64,000 bases of DNA from Novispirillum itersonii (GCF_014205675.1 NZ_JACIIX010000017.1:1-64000); one strand, 5' to 3'. Shown: positions 36,344 through 45,860, numbered from the stretch's first letter. The notes: generated by a model from the sequence alone, not told the origin. Made by a program: numbers and translations.

Positions 36344-37555
36344 TCAGTCCGCTGCCCGCCGCACCGCCAGAACAGTCAGCAGGATCAGGACCAGCGCCAG
36401 CGGCAGGAATGACAGCATCAGGACCGACGCCCAGCCATAGGTTGACAGAATCCCGCCGGAGGAGAACGACCCGACCACCATCACCCCGAAAACGATGAAA
36501 TCATTCACCGACTGGACCCGGGTTTTTTCGTCCGGCGTGTGGGTGTCCAGCACCATCGCCGAGGCCCCGAGGAACCCGAAATTCCAGCCCAGCCCCAGCA
36601 TGATCAGCATGCCCCAGAAGTGCAGGTCCGTCTCTCCGCCCAGCCCGATCACCGAGGCCACACCGATCAGCAGCAGCCCGATCACCGACAGCCGCACCGC
36701 GCCGAAGCGCACGATCAGCCGCCCGGTGATGAAACTGGGAGCATACATGGCAATCACGTGCCATTGCAGGCCCAGATTGGCCGCCGTCTGCGGCAGGCCA
36801 CACAGATGCATCGCCAGCGGGGCCGCCGTCATCAGAAAGTTCATCAGCATGTAGGAAACGGCCCCACAGGCCGCCGCGACGATAAAACGCGGCTGCGCCA
36901 CGATCACCGCCAGAGGCCGCCCCCCGGCCTGCTCCGCCGCCGTCGGGGCCGGAACCCGCACCCCGGACAGGATCACCCCGGCCACCGCCGCCACCGCCGC
37001 CTGCATCAGGAAGGTCACGGCAAAGCGGTAGACCGGCCACAGGTCCATGGTCGAGGAAACCAGCTGTGGCCCAACCACCCCGGCGGCAATGCCCCCGGCC
37101 ATCACCAGCGACAGCGCCCGGGGCCGGGCCTTTGGTGCCACCCCGTCGGCGGCGGCAAAGCGGAACGACAGCACCACCGCCGCGTAAAAACCGCCGAAGA
37201 ACGTCGCCAGACAGAACAGCCAGAACCAGCCGAGGATCACCGCCGCCGCCGCCAGCAGGCCGGTCAGGATCCCGGCCCCGGATCCGGTCTGAAACGCCGC
37301 CCGCCGCCCGTAACGCCGGGCAATTTTCCCCACCGGCAGAATGCTGGTGGCCATCCCGACCACAAACAGCGAGATCGGCAGGGTCGCCAGCACCGGGCTG
37401 GGGGCCAGCGTCGATCCGATGATGGCGCCGGTGGCGTAGACCACCACCGAATTGGCCCCGGCCAGAGCCTGCGCCACCGCCAGCCGCCAGATATTGCCGC
37501 GCTGCACGGCGGGGGGCAGGAGATCCGGGGCAGCAGCAGGAACAGGGCTCATCAT
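36344..37555 (-). CDS. MFS transporter
   Basis: A roughly 403-residue major-facilitator protein with about twelve helices. The motif GKIARRYGRRAAFQTG after helix 2 is the MFS signature loop, and a second-half equivalent is GRLIVRFGAVRLSVIG. The helix THTPDEKTRVQSVNDFIVFG is typical of the YnfM/YcaD-like exporter branch. ATG 37555 is favoured; 37576 is an alternative. It lies just downstream of the methyltransferase gene in the same orientation with about 100 bases between, so it may belong to the metallophore locus. Confidence 0.82.
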   Translation of the reverse strand: MMSPVPAAAPDLLPPAVQRGNIWRLAVAQALAGANSVVVYATGAIIGSTLAPSPVLATLPISLFVVGMATSILPVGKIARRYGRRAAFQTGSGAGILTGLLAAAAVILGWFWLFCLATFFGGFYAAVVLSFRFAAADGVAPKARPRALSLVMAGGIAAGVVGPQLVSSTMDLWPVYRFAVTFLMQAAVAAVAGVILSGVRVPAPTAAEQAGGRPLAVIVAQPRFIVAAACGAVSYMLMNFLMTAAPLAMHLCGLPQTAANLGLQWHVIAMYAPSFITGRLIVRFGAVRLSVIGLLLIGVASVIGLGGETDLHFWGMLIMLGLGWNFGFLGASAMVLDTHTPDEKTRVQSVNDFIVFGVMVVGSFSSGGILSTYGWASVLMLSFLPLALVLILLTVLAVRRAAD

Positions 37556-37655
37556 GGTCAATCCGTCAGGGGCCATCAGGGGGTCTTCCCCGGTGGTAGC
37601 ATACTCCACGCCGCCCTGCCTATTCCGGATCCCCTGCCCTGCCACAACCCAGAGC

Positions 37656-38669
37656 TTACGGCGGGGGCACCCGGGCAATATCCGCCTGCATCGGACCGAA
37701 CGGGGTCTCCACCGGCACGCTGTCGACCTGCGGGAACCCCGCCTGCCGCAGGGCCGCCGCGATCTGCCCGTGATGGAACGACGGATCCCGCCCGCGCAGG
37801 GACGGAACCAGCCGCCCGATCACATGGGTTTCCGGCCCGGTCCGGTCTTCGCTCAAGCCTTCGTGGAAGCTGACGAACACCCCGCCCGAGGCCAGTGCCT
37901 GACGGGCTGCGGTCAGGACCGCCCCCAGATCGCGGGCGAAGTACAGGGTCATCGCCGCCCAGATCACGTCATAGGGTCCGCCGAACGGAACCGCATTGAA
38001 ATCCCCGGCAATCACCTGCACCCCAGCTCCGGCCCCACCCCCGTGCGGGGACCGGGCCAGCGCGGAGCGGATCCGGTCGGCCATCGGCGGCAGGTCCAGC
38101 ACCGTCACCGCCCGGCCTGCCGGGGCTTCCGCCGCCAGCGCCAGCGCCAGCCGCTCCGACCCCGCCCCCAGATCAAGGATCCGCCGGGCCGAGGCCCATT
38201 CCGGCAGGCCGCGCAGCACCGACAGGGCTGTTTCCGTCCCCATCGCCCGGTGAAAGGCCCGCAGGCTGTCCGCTGACCGGTCCCAGAAGGCGGGCGAGGC
38301 CATATCCGGCCCGCCGCCGGGGTCACCCTGCCGCACCAGATCCGTCACATCCCCGTGCCGGACCCGGACGATCGTCAGCAGCAGATCCCGCATCGACCGC
38401 GCCCCGTCCCGGCACAGATAGGGGGCCAGATCCTCCGGCAGGCTGTAGCGGCCCCCATCGGCGCGGCAGATCCCCAGCGCCGTCATCGCGTTCAGCAGCA
38501 GCCCGGTGCGGCGGGGGTCAAGCGACAGCGCCGCCGCCGTTTCCGCCACGGTACGCCCTCCCCCGTCGGCGAGGTCGTCAACAATCCCGAGTTCCAGAGC
38601 CGCCCGCAGGATTTCCCAGCGGATCGGGGCCTGTATCAGGTCAAACAGGGCAGACGGAGTCATCATCAC
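37656..38669 (-). CDS. SAM-dependent O-methyltransferase (acetylserotonin/CrtF type)
   Basis: A 337-residue enzyme with an N-terminal winged-helix dimerisation domain (about 10-95, RWEILRAALELGIVDDLADG) and a C-terminal Rossmann methyltransferase: SAM motif ILDLGAGSERLALALA (about 163-178) and acidic loop VLDLPPMADR. This class methylates hydroxyl groups on small molecules, in secondary metabolism and carotenoid synthesis. The GTG at 38669 overlaps the TonB-receptor stop by four bases; ATGs at 38666 and 38663 are near-equivalent starts. Coupling to a receptor gene suggests it modifies the ligand or a related compound. Confidence 0.85.
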   Translation of the reverse strand: MMMTPSALFDLIQAPIRWEILRAALELGIVDDLADGGGRTVAETAAALSLDPRRTGLLLNAMTALGICRADGGRYSLPEDLAPYLCRDGARSMRDLLLTIVRVRHGDVTDLVRQGDPGGGPDMASPAFWDRSADSLRAFHRAMGTETALSVLRGLPEWASARRILDLGAGSERLALALAAEAPAGRAVTVLDLPPMADRIRSALARSPHGGGAGAGVQVIAGDFNAVPFGGPYDVIWAAMTLYFARDLGAVLTAARQALASGGVFVSFHEGLSEDRTGPETHVIGRLVPSLRGRDPSFHHGQIAAALRQAGFPQVDSVPVETPFGPMQADIARVPPP

Positions 38670-40762
38670 CAGTACGCCTTGATCCGCAGGCCCAGTTCAC
38701 GGCCATCACCATCCTCGGCAATGATCCCGACCGGGGTTGCCGCCGCGCGGCTGTAAACGTTCTCGTCAAACAGGTTGCTGCCCCACAGCGCCACGTCGAC
38801 CCCGGCGAAGCGGTAGCCGATCTCGGCATCCGCCAGCAGAGACGCCCCCTGCCGCGCCACGTTCAGGCTGTCAAAATAGAACGGCCCGGACCCGTTCAGG
38901 CTGGCCTGACCGAACCATCCGGCTTCAGCGTCATAGCGCACGCCGAGCCCGTAGGTGACTGACGCCGCCATCGGCAGGGTCCGGCCGGACAGATCGGTGC
39001 TGACCAGCGCCGCCCCCTGCTGGACCATGGCCCGGTACTCGGTGGCCTCGGCATGCTGCCAGCCGCCGGAGGCGAACACCGACCAGTTGCCGTCAAGCCG
39101 GGCCTCGGCGGACGCCTCCATCCCGTAGATCTCCGCCCGGGCAGCATTGCTGACCCGCTGGGTTCCGCCCGGCACCAGATCAAAAATCTGCTTGTCGCGG
39201 GTGGTGGTGTGGAACAGGGCAAGGCGGGTGTTCAGCCGGTCTTCCCAGAAGCGGTTTTTCAGCCCCACTTCCGCCGTCCAGCTGGATTCCGCGTCATAGG
39301 TGAAGCCTTCCGCGGTTCCGGCGCTGCCATAGTTGTAACCGCCCGGCAGATAGCCCCGGGCATAGGATCCGTACAGCAGGCTACTGTCTGTCACATCAAA
39401 CGACAGGCTGGCCCGGGGCAACAGGGTGACGCTGTCACGGCTGCCGTCAAAGGTGGTGCGCCCGGTGGCCGTGGCATAGGTCTGGTGCCCGTCCTGCCCC
39501 AGCCACTCCACCCGGCTGCCGAGACCGGCGCGCAGGCGGTCGGTCAGCCCGATCTCCACCTGCCCGAAGGCGGCAGCCCCGGTCTGATCAATGGTGGTGG
39601 TCCGGCGGGTGGCGGCGGTGCCGGTGGTGAACTCCAGATCGGTCCATTCCCGGAAGGTATACAGCCCGCCCAGCCAGCGGACCCGCGCCTGCGGATCGGC
39701 GGTCGCCAGCCGGAGTTCCTGCGACACCGCATCATCGGTATGCGACAGGGTGTTGCGCAGCGCCTGAACGGACCAGCCATCCAGATCCATCAGGAAATCG
39801 CGGCTGTAATGGGTCCAGCCGGTGACGGAGGTCAGCTCCAGATCCCCGGCCTGATGCACCACCTTGGCCGACTGCACCGCCGTCAGCGTCCGGTCCCAGG
39901 ACTCCGTGTTGTAATTGGTCTCATAGCGCGGGGTGGTGAAAGCCCCGGTGATGTAACGCATCCGCTGTTTGCCCTGTTCGCCGCGTTCCACCACGCTCTT
40001 CAAGGTCACCTCTGTATCATCGCCGACAAAGGCGGAGACCCCGCCGGACAGGGTCCAGCGGTCCAGATCGCCACCGGTGGAACTGCCGTCCCAGCGGTTG
40101 CGGTGAACGCCGTCGGTGGTCTCCCCGCGCACCGCCAGCGATGCGGCGACATCACCGGTCACCGGACCGGACACCTGCCCGGAGGCAACGGTGGTCGGCG
40201 ACCAGCCGGTGGCACCGTCGCGGAAACCGACCGAGGCCTCCGCCTGCGCCCGCAGGGTCCGCGAGGGCTCCCCGGTGATCACCTTGATCGCCCCGGCCTC
40301 GGTGTTGCGGCCATACAGGGTGCCCTGCGGCCCCTTCAGCACCTCCATGGAGGCGGTGTCAAACAGCCGGGGGGCCTGCGATGCCCCGTGCGGCAGGGCG
40401 ACATCGTTGACGAAATACCCGACCGGATCCTGCAAGGCGGTGTTGGCGGCGGTCATCCCCCGGATCACCACCCGGCTCTGCACCGTGGACTGTTCGATCT
40501 GCACATTGGGGGTCACCTTGGCAACGGCGGCCAGACTGTCCCACAGCGGCGTCCCCAGCGTGTCCCCCCGCAGGACCGAGACCGAGGCGGGAAGATCCTG
40601 CTCGTCTTCCTTCCACTGCCGGGCCTCGACCGTCAGCGGGGCCAGCGTCACGCTGCCCGGCTGGGCCGGGGCGGTCTGGGCCGCCGCCCGGACGGGCATC
40701 ATCAGCAACGGACCCAACGAAGCGGAGAGCACCAGTGCCCCCCGCATGGATAACCGGACCAT
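38666..40762 (-). CDS. TonB-dependent outer-membrane receptor (first of two)
   Basis: A 698-residue receptor: signal peptide ending near MPVRAAAQ, plug domain (about 45-160, with VVIRGM, PVGYFVNDVALP and MEVLKGPQGTLYGRNTEAGAIKVIT) and a 22-strand barrel ending in an aromatic residue (IKAYW). No N-terminal signalling extension is present, so it does not act through a FecR partner. ATG 40762 has AGGAGG eight bases upstream. Its place beside an AraC regulator with a Fur box and an NRPS operon points to uptake of a metal chelate. Confidence 0.93.
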   Translation of the reverse strand: MVRLSMRGALVLSASLGPLLMMPVRAAAQTAPAQPGSVTLAPLTVEARQWKEDEQDLPASVSVLRGDTLGTPLWDSLAAVAKVTPNVQIEQSTVQSRVVIRGMTAANTALQDPVGYFVNDVALPHGASQAPRLFDTASMEVLKGPQGTLYGRNTEAGAIKVITGEPSRTLRAQAEASVGFRDGATGWSPTTVASGQVSGPVTGDVAASLAVRGETTDGVHRNRWDGSSTGGDLDRWTLSGGVSAFVGDDTEVTLKSVVERGEQGKQRMRYITGAFTTPRYETNYNTESWDRTLTAVQSAKVVHQAGDLELTSVTGWTHYSRDFLMDLDGWSVQALRNTLSHTDDAVSQELRLATADPQARVRWLGGLYTFREWTDLEFTTGTAATRRTTTIDQTGAAAFGQVEIGLTDRLRAGLGSRVEWLGQDGHQTYATATGRTTFDGSRDSVTLLPRASLSFDVTDSSLLYGSYARGYLPGGYNYGSAGTAEGFTYDAESSWTAEVGLKNRFWEDRLNTRLALFHTTTRDKQIFDLVPGGTQRVSNAARAEIYGMEASAEARLDGNWSVFASGGWQHAEATEYRAMVQQGAALVSTDLSGRTLPMAASVTYGLGVRYDAEAGWFGQASLNGSGPFYFDSLNVARQGASLLADAEIGYRFAGVDVALWGSNLFDENVYSRAAATPVGIIAEDGDGRELGLRIKAYW

Positions 40763-40853
40763 CAGCAATACCTCCTGCCTGTCTCCGTCTGAACTGTCCG
40801 CCCAGTATCGGAAACCGGTCAGGCCGCCGCTCTCAGATGGCGCACGAAAACCA

Positions 40854-42092
40854 TCACCCGGCGAACAGGCGGGAGCGGAGCGTCAGCACCGCAATCAGCA
40901 GCATCAGCAGGGCCGCCGCCACAAACGGGGCCTCCGGCATGATCTGATGCAGCATCGCCCCGGTCACCGGACCGGCCGCCAGCCCCAGCCCCTGCCCGAT
41001 GGCATTCAGCCCCGCCGCCCGCGCCTGCGCCGCCGCTCCGGCCCGCAGGCTGAGACCCGCCAGATTGCCGGGAATCAACAGGCCCAGCATCGCCCCCAGA
41101 CCGGCCATCCCCACCATCAGCACCGGCAGCGACGGCGCTACCGCCACTCCGGCCAGAAACAGCGCCGCCCCCAGCGCCCCCACCCGGACCAGCAGCAGCG
41201 GCGCACAGCGCAGACGGCGGACAATCCCGCCCTGCGTCACCACCATCGCCAGCATCGTCACCATCATGGCACCGCCACTGTGCTGCACCGCCTGATCCAG
41301 CGGCAGCCCGAACCCGTCGTGCAGGCGCAGCGCCATCACCTGCTGCAACAGGCTGTAGGCCCCCAACCCGAGAAAGGTGATCAGCAGAAACGGCCAGAGG
41401 GCCGCCAGCCGCAGCGGCCCACCGCTGTCAGCCCCGGACAGGACCCGGCGTGGCGGTTCCGGCAACAGGACCGTCAGGGCCAGAAGGGCCACCGCCTGCA
41501 TCCCGGCGATCAGCAGCAGGGCGGTTCCCGCCCCCGCCGCGCCGAAGCCCCAGGACAGGGCCCCGCCCGCGATGGTTCCCGCCCCGAAGGCGGCCCCCAT
41601 CACCCCCATACCTCCGGCCCGGTTGCGTTCCGGGGTACAGTCGGCCAGAAAAGCCTGCGCCCCCGGCATCAGGCCTGCGGTCAGCACCGCCTGCACCAGC
41701 CGGGCTGACAGCAGCAGCGTAAACGCCAGCTCCACCGGCAGCAGACCGGTCCCCCGCCCGGTCAGAACCCCATAGAACACCAGCGCGAAGGCCGCCGCCG
41801 CGATCAGACCGGTAATCAGGGCCGGGCGGCGGCCATGGCGGTCACACAGAATTCCCCAGACCGGCCCGGCGGCGGTCAGCAGCAGGGCGGCGGCCCCGAT
41901 GAGCCAGCCGGTGCGCAGATCGCCGAACCCCATCTGCCGCCCCAGCGGCGGCAGGACCATCAGGGCATAGGAATGACCGACCGCATTGGTCATCAGCGCC
42001 GCCACCAGCACGGCAAAAGCCCGGCGGGGCACCGCCGGTCCCCCGGCAGGCGGCACAACGGCGTGCAGGCCGGAGGAAGAAGACTCTGTCAT
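40854..42092 (-). CDS. MFS transporter, candidate metallophore exporter
   Basis: A 412-residue twelve-helix MFS protein. The first-half loop reads GILCDRHGRRPALITG, the standard D-R-x-G-R-R signature of drug:H+ antiporters (DHA1 group). It begins MTESSSSG at ATG 42092. The setting between an AraC regulator and a TonB receptor, in a locus otherwise made for a nonribosomal product, makes export of that product the simplest role, as for EntS-like pumps. That role is inference. Confidence 0.85.
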   Translation of the reverse strand: MTESSSSGLHAVVPPAGGPAVPRRAFAVLVAALMTNAVGHSYALMVLPPLGRQMGFGDLRTGWLIGAAALLLTAAGPVWGILCDRHGRRPALITGLIAAAAFALVFYGVLTGRGTGLLPVELAFTLLLSARLVQAVLTAGLMPGAQAFLADCTPERNRAGGMGVMGAAFGAGTIAGGALSWGFGAAGAGTALLLIAGMQAVALLALTVLLPEPPRRVLSGADSGGPLRLAALWPFLLITFLGLGAYSLLQQVMALRLHDGFGLPLDQAVQHSGGAMMVTMLAMVVTQGGIVRRLRCAPLLLVRVGALGAALFLAGVAVAPSLPVLMVGMAGLGAMLGLLIPGNLAGLSLRAGAAAQARAAGLNAIGQGLGLAAGPVTGAMLHQIMPEAPFVAAALLMLLIAVLTLRSRLFAG

Positions 42093-42247
42093 GACAAAAC
42101 CTCGGAGAATTTCAGGGGCAGACCGTGGCAACACGGCCTGCATCGGGTCCTCTGGACAGGGAACGCTACGCCCGGGCAACGTGTTCCCGCCATCACGGCG
42201 CGAACATGGATCATCACTCACAGAACCGTGTGGCAAGGCGCAGCGGC

Positions 42248-43177
42248 TTATCCCTGCCCGCGCCGGTAATCCCCCGGGCAGCAGCCATGCATCTGCCGGA
42301 ACAGCGAAGCAAAATGGCTGGAACTGCTGAACCCGCAGAGGAAGGCAATCTCGGTGACGCTGTACCGTCCTTCCGCCAGATAGCGGCAGGCCAGCTCCAG
42401 CCGATAGGTGCGCAGCCAGCCGAAAACCGTGGTGCCATGCAGCCTGCGGAAACAGCGGTTCAGGCGGGTGTGGCTCATCCCCGCCTCGCGGGCCAGCTCC
42501 TCCAGCGACGGCGGATCCTCCAGCCGGGACACCAGCAGATCCATCGCCCGCGCCACCCCGCGCTGTTCATCCCGCCCCAGAATCCCCCCTGTATCCTCAA
42601 CCGCCGGGGCCGGGTCCAGCCAGCGGGCCAGCAGGCCAAGGGCATGGCTTTCCGCCTGAAGACGCTCCAGCGGGCGGAGCAGCGGATTGTCGGTCAGGGC
42701 GGCCAGACCGGCGGCGGCATCGGGACTGCGGCCCAGCCGCAGGGCCCGGGTTCCGCCGGTCTCCACCGTTGTTTCCAGCAGGCCATGCAGACGGCTGGCA
42801 TCGAATTTCAGGGCCAGCATCTGCCCGCCGCTGCGGGCCGGGGTCAGACGGTCCATCGACAGGTCAGCGGTCTGGAACAGCCAGACATCGCCTGGCCGGA
42901 TCTCATGGCGCGGGGCCTCTCCCCCCAGTCCGAACAGACTGCCGCCGGACAGGCCGAAGCCCAGAACGCAGGTCGGCCCCTCATGCTCGATCCGGCTGCG
43001 GAAATCCTCTGTCAGGGCGCAGCGGCTGTGCGTGACGGTCATTCCCGCCGCAATCCGCGCCGTCCGGAACCGGGCCTGCCCGGACACCTGCGGCAGACAG
43101 TTGTCCTGCCATCCGCCGCCCGCTGGCAGAAACTCCCGCAGGCGGCTGGCATCAACATGGCAGGCAGGGGACGGCAT
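42248..43177 (-). CDS. AraC-family regulator (PchR-like)
   Basis: A 309-residue regulator with an unassigned N-terminal ligand domain and a C-terminal AraC DNA-binding domain (about 215-305): LEELAREAGMSHTRLNRCFRRLHGTTVFGWLR and VTEIAFLCGFSSSSHFASLFRQMHG. The MSHTRLNRCFRRLHG pattern resembles PchR/YbtA regulators, which sense an imported ferric siderophore and activate its genes. A GGAGGG site precedes ATG 43177, and a Fur-box-like sequence lies about 20 bases upstream, fitting iron control. Confidence 0.9.
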   Translation of the reverse strand: MPSPACHVDASRLREFLPAGGGWQDNCLPQVSGQARFRTARIAAGMTVTHSRCALTEDFRSRIEHEGPTCVLGFGLSGGSLFGLGGEAPRHEIRPGDVWLFQTADLSMDRLTPARSGGQMLALKFDASRLHGLLETTVETGGTRALRLGRSPDAAAGLAALTDNPLLRPLERLQAESHALGLLARWLDPAPAVEDTGGILGRDEQRGVARAMDLLVSRLEDPPSLEELAREAGMSHTRLNRCFRRLHGTTVFGWLRTYRLELACRYLAEGRYSVTEIAFLCGFSSSSHFASLFRQMHGCCPGDYRRGQG

Positions 43178-43196
43178 CGGGGACCCTCCGTTCCGA

Positions 43197-43215
43197 CATA
43201 ATGATTATGATTATT
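43197..43215. promoter_or_regulatory. Fur-box-like iron-responsive operator
   Basis: The 19 bases CATAATGATTATGATTATT match the classical E. coli Fur box at 15 of 19 positions by hand alignment. It is a conspicuous AT-rich patch directly upstream of the AraC gene. Whether Fur or another regulator such as Irr/RirA binds in this organism is not known. Confidence 0.65.
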
Positions 43216-43239
43216 AATTGCACTATGTCGACGGACGGA

Positions 43240-43966
43240 TCAACCGGAAAACGGACCGGCACCCAAAACAGACAGCCCTGCCCCCGATGACCACCGGGCA
43301 ATCTGACGGGCGATGGAAAGGGCCACCAGAGCCTGAAAGACCTGCGCCCCATGCGCTGGTACCGGTGTATTGCGGTTCCTCAGCCGGGTCGCCTCCTCCA
43401 GATCCGGGGCGGCAGCGATGATTCTGGCAACCGCGTCCAGATTCACCTGTATCGCTGCGGCACTGTCGCGCAGCGCGTCCACCTGCGCCAGCACTCCGGA
43501 CTTCACTCACGCTAAATTCAGCATGGCGTCGGGGGTGGGGGCGCTTTTGTCGGTACGGGTGCGGATCATCTCCGGCAGGATGCCGGTCATCGCCGCACGA
43601 TAAGGCTGACGGACAAAGCCATCCGCCACAAAGCGTTCCAGCGGCAGGGAAAGAATAAAATCAACGATCCGCCGGTCCAGCAGAGGGGCGGAATAGGCCA
43701 CGCCATAACGGGCGGCGATGGTCGACCGGCAGTCGTTGCGGCCAACGACATAGCTTTTGACAAACATTTCCGCCCGATCCTGCGGGTGGCCGGAAATCCA
43801 GCACCGCCAGCGCCGCCGGTCCATCGGCCCGGACGGCCAGCCGGGGGGACAGTCCGGGGGCGGTCAGCGCCGCCGCCATGACATGCGCGCTGGCGGGGGC
43901 GGCATCGCCCCCTACAGATTGATGCGGGATTTCCCGGGCGATGAGAGGGTCGAGCGGGTGTTGCAC
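43240..43966 (-). pseudogene. Decayed asparagine-synthetase-like (amidotransferase/macrolactam synthetase) gene
   Basis: Read leftward, three pieces of one C-terminal synthetase domain can be joined. Frame one (from about 43966) carries HPLDPLIARE and HVMAAALTAPGLS. A frameshift near 43800 leads into GHPQDRAEMF, GVAYSAPLLDRRIVDFILSLP and FVRQPYRAAMTGILPE, the typical AsnB C-terminal pattern. An in-frame TGA at 43507-43509 is followed directly, in the same frame, by KSGVLAQVDALRDSAAAIQ to the stop at 43240. The N-terminal glutaminase and ATP-loop parts are missing. Overlap with the end of the PPTase gene suggests a deletion junction. Confidence 0.7.
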
Positions 43967-44742
43967 GGAGGCGTTTTCAGCAAAACCGCAACCGGTATCT
44001 CCACGACCACGGGAGGAGGGGCTCGATCACCGACCGTCACCATCGCCGCAACCGGCCCGGCAGCGGTCTGCCACTGCCAGACCCGGACAGCAACCCCCAG
44101 ACAGGCCGGACCGGATTGCCGGAGCACCCGGCCCTCCGCCGGATGACCGGACAGGGCTGTCGGCGGCTGCATCGAAAACGTCTCCAGCCCCAGCGCCAGC
44201 CCCTGCCCTGCTGCTTTGACAAAGGCCTCCTTCAACGTCCAGATCTGTAAGAATGCCTGTAACGGTAAGGGCTGCCTGCGGATCCAGACCGCCTCTTCCG
44301 CCGCAAAAAAGGACGCGGCCAGATCCTCCGGGACCGGACGGGACAGCGACTCAAGATCGAAGCCGACGGCCACCGTCCCGGCTTCCGGCTCTCCCCGGCC
44401 CCAGACCGCACAGCCCACAGCTCCCGCCGTATGGCTGATATTGAAATCAACCACCATTCCCGGCATCAGCAGGCACGGTTTTCCATACTCTCCGGAGACC
44501 CCGAACCGGAGGGCCTGCGGAGAACAGCGGCACCGCAGCGCCAGCAGGATCCGCTTCAGGGCATGGGCAACCGTATATTCCCGCCGGTTGCCGGGCCGGA
44601 GGAACCGGTCAGCCCGGGCCTGCTCCTGCGGCGACAACAGCAGGCGGCAGGCCTGTTCCTCCGGCTCCGACAGAGGATCCAGAGGAACCACAACCGCCAC
44701 AGGAGCAGACCCGGAGAGGCCAGACAGGCAACACCCGGTCAT
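43912..44742 (-). CDS. 4'-phosphopantetheinyl transferase (Sfp/EntD type)
   Basis: A 276-residue enzyme that loads phosphopantetheine from CoA onto carrier proteins. Diagnostic motifs are VVDFNISHTAGAVG, VAVGFDLESL (Mg-binding Asp) and WTLKEAFVKAAGQGL (catalytic Lys/Glu). It would activate the three carrier domains of the NRPS encoded two genes upstream in the same orientation. The last ~15 residues (after about LKTPP) do not look like family sequence and overlap the decayed AsnB-like gene, so the native C terminus has probably been altered without harming the core. Confidence 0.9.
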   Translation of the reverse strand: MTGCCLSGLSGSAPVAVVVPLDPLSEPEEQACRLLLSPQEQARADRFLRPGNRREYTVAHALKRILLALRCRCSPQALRFGVSGEYGKPCLLMPGMVVDFNISHTAGAVGCAVWGRGEPEAGTVAVGFDLESLSRPVPEDLAASFFAAEEAVWIRRQPLPLQAFLQIWTLKEAFVKAAGQGLALGLETFSMQPPTALSGHPAEGRVLRQSGPACLGVAVRVWQWQTAAGPVAAMVTVGDRAPPPVVVEIPVAVLLKTPPCNTRSTLSSPGKSRINL

Positions 44743-44807
44743 CCCATATCCCCCATGACAGACATCCAGCCTCCCGGCCCGCCCAGCGTCCCGGCACCTC
44801 TGGCGGA

Positions 44808-45824
44808 TCAGGCCGGAACCGCCTCCCGCACCAGCGCGAGACAGGCGGCAACCTCGGCAAATTCCGCCGGATCCGGCGGCAGGTCGAGGATGATGGCATC
44901 AACGCCCCGCTCAATATGGCCGATCAGGATGTCGGCAATCCGCTGGCGTGATCCGACCAGCCACGGGCAATCCGCCCGCAACTGCCGGAACGGTTCCAGC
45001 CAGTATTCCGGATGCGTCCCTTTGGCCAGCGTCGCTTCATACATCTTTTTCTTCCAGACCGAGTCCGAGCTTTCCATCATGAAATCAAGCAGGCCTTCCC
45101 GCTCAGGGTCCGCCGGGAAGCGGGCCCGCGCGGCGGCCCAGGCAGCGGCCTCCGTCGTCCGGGACACCATACCCAGATGCACACCGATCCCCCCCGGCGG
45201 GGCCGTCGGCAGGCCATCAGCCAGATCCGGGGCCAGCATTCTCAGGCGCATGGCCTGCACCAGATCCGCCGTCTCCCCCGCCACGGCGGAATGGCCGGAC
45301 ACCAGAAACGCCGGGTGCAGGGCCGGGGGAAGCGCCGGGGACAGCACCGCCTGTGACAGATGGTAATAATCCCCATGAAAATCGGTCATCCGGGCATCCG
45401 TCAGCAGGCTTTGCATCACCTGCACGTATTCCTTCAGCCGGGCATAGAGAGCGTCATGGTCCAGCGGATCATGCAGGACCTCGCGGTCACGCAGCGATGC
45501 CCCGGCAATCAGGTTCAGAATGGTGCGCCGCCCATACATATAGGCAAAGGACGACACCATTTTGGCGGCGGTAAAGGGATGCATGTACACCGGATTAAGG
45601 GCAACAATCGGCGTCAGCGCCCGTGAGTTCTGAAGCAGATAATGAGCTGCCAGCCACGGGTCGATCATCGTTTCATTGGCGGAAAAGCACAGCATTCCGT
45701 CGAACCCGGCCCCGTCGCTCATGCGGACCAGAGTCCGGAAATCCTGCCAGTAGGCCGCCGGATCACTGGTGCGGGTATTGATGGTATGAAAAGCGATCTG
45801 TCGGTTGTTCCAGATGAGCGGCAT
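44808..45824 (-). CDS. Luciferase-like flavin monooxygenase (LLM class)
   Basis: A 338-residue TIM-barrel flavin monooxygenase. Family features are RMSDGAGFDGMLCFSAN, the LNLIAGASLRDREVLHDP segment with the flavin-contact Asn, and FLVSGHSAVAGETAD. It uses reduced FMN and oxygen, in this branch on sulfonates, amines or carrier-bound intermediates. A GGGGAGG site precedes ATG 45824, 36 bases after the NRPS stop, so it is co-transcribed. It is a candidate for N- or C-hydroxylation of the peptide, or for oxidative release. Confidence 0.85.
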   Translation of the reverse strand: MPLIWNNRQIAFHTINTRTSDPAAYWQDFRTLVRMSDGAGFDGMLCFSANETMIDPWLAAHYLLQNSRALTPIVALNPVYMHPFTAAKMVSSFAYMYGRRTILNLIAGASLRDREVLHDPLDHDALYARLKEYVQVMQSLLTDARMTDFHGDYYHLSQAVLSPALPPALHPAFLVSGHSAVAGETADLVQAMRLRMLAPDLADGLPTAPPGGIGVHLGMVSRTTEAAAWAAARARFPADPEREGLLDFMMESSDSVWKKKMYEATLAKGTHPEYWLEPFRQLRADCPWLVGSRQRIADILIGHIERGVDAIILDLPPDPAEFAEVAACLALVREAVPA

Positions 45825-45860
45825 GGCCTGCCCTCCCCAAAAAATCAGGAATGGAAAATG

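Noticed and set aside
43240-43966. Active lasso-peptide or amidotransferase gene
   Set aside because: The synthetase part is frameshifted, has an internal stop and lacks its N-terminal half; no precursor peptide, leader peptidase or RRE protein is nearby.
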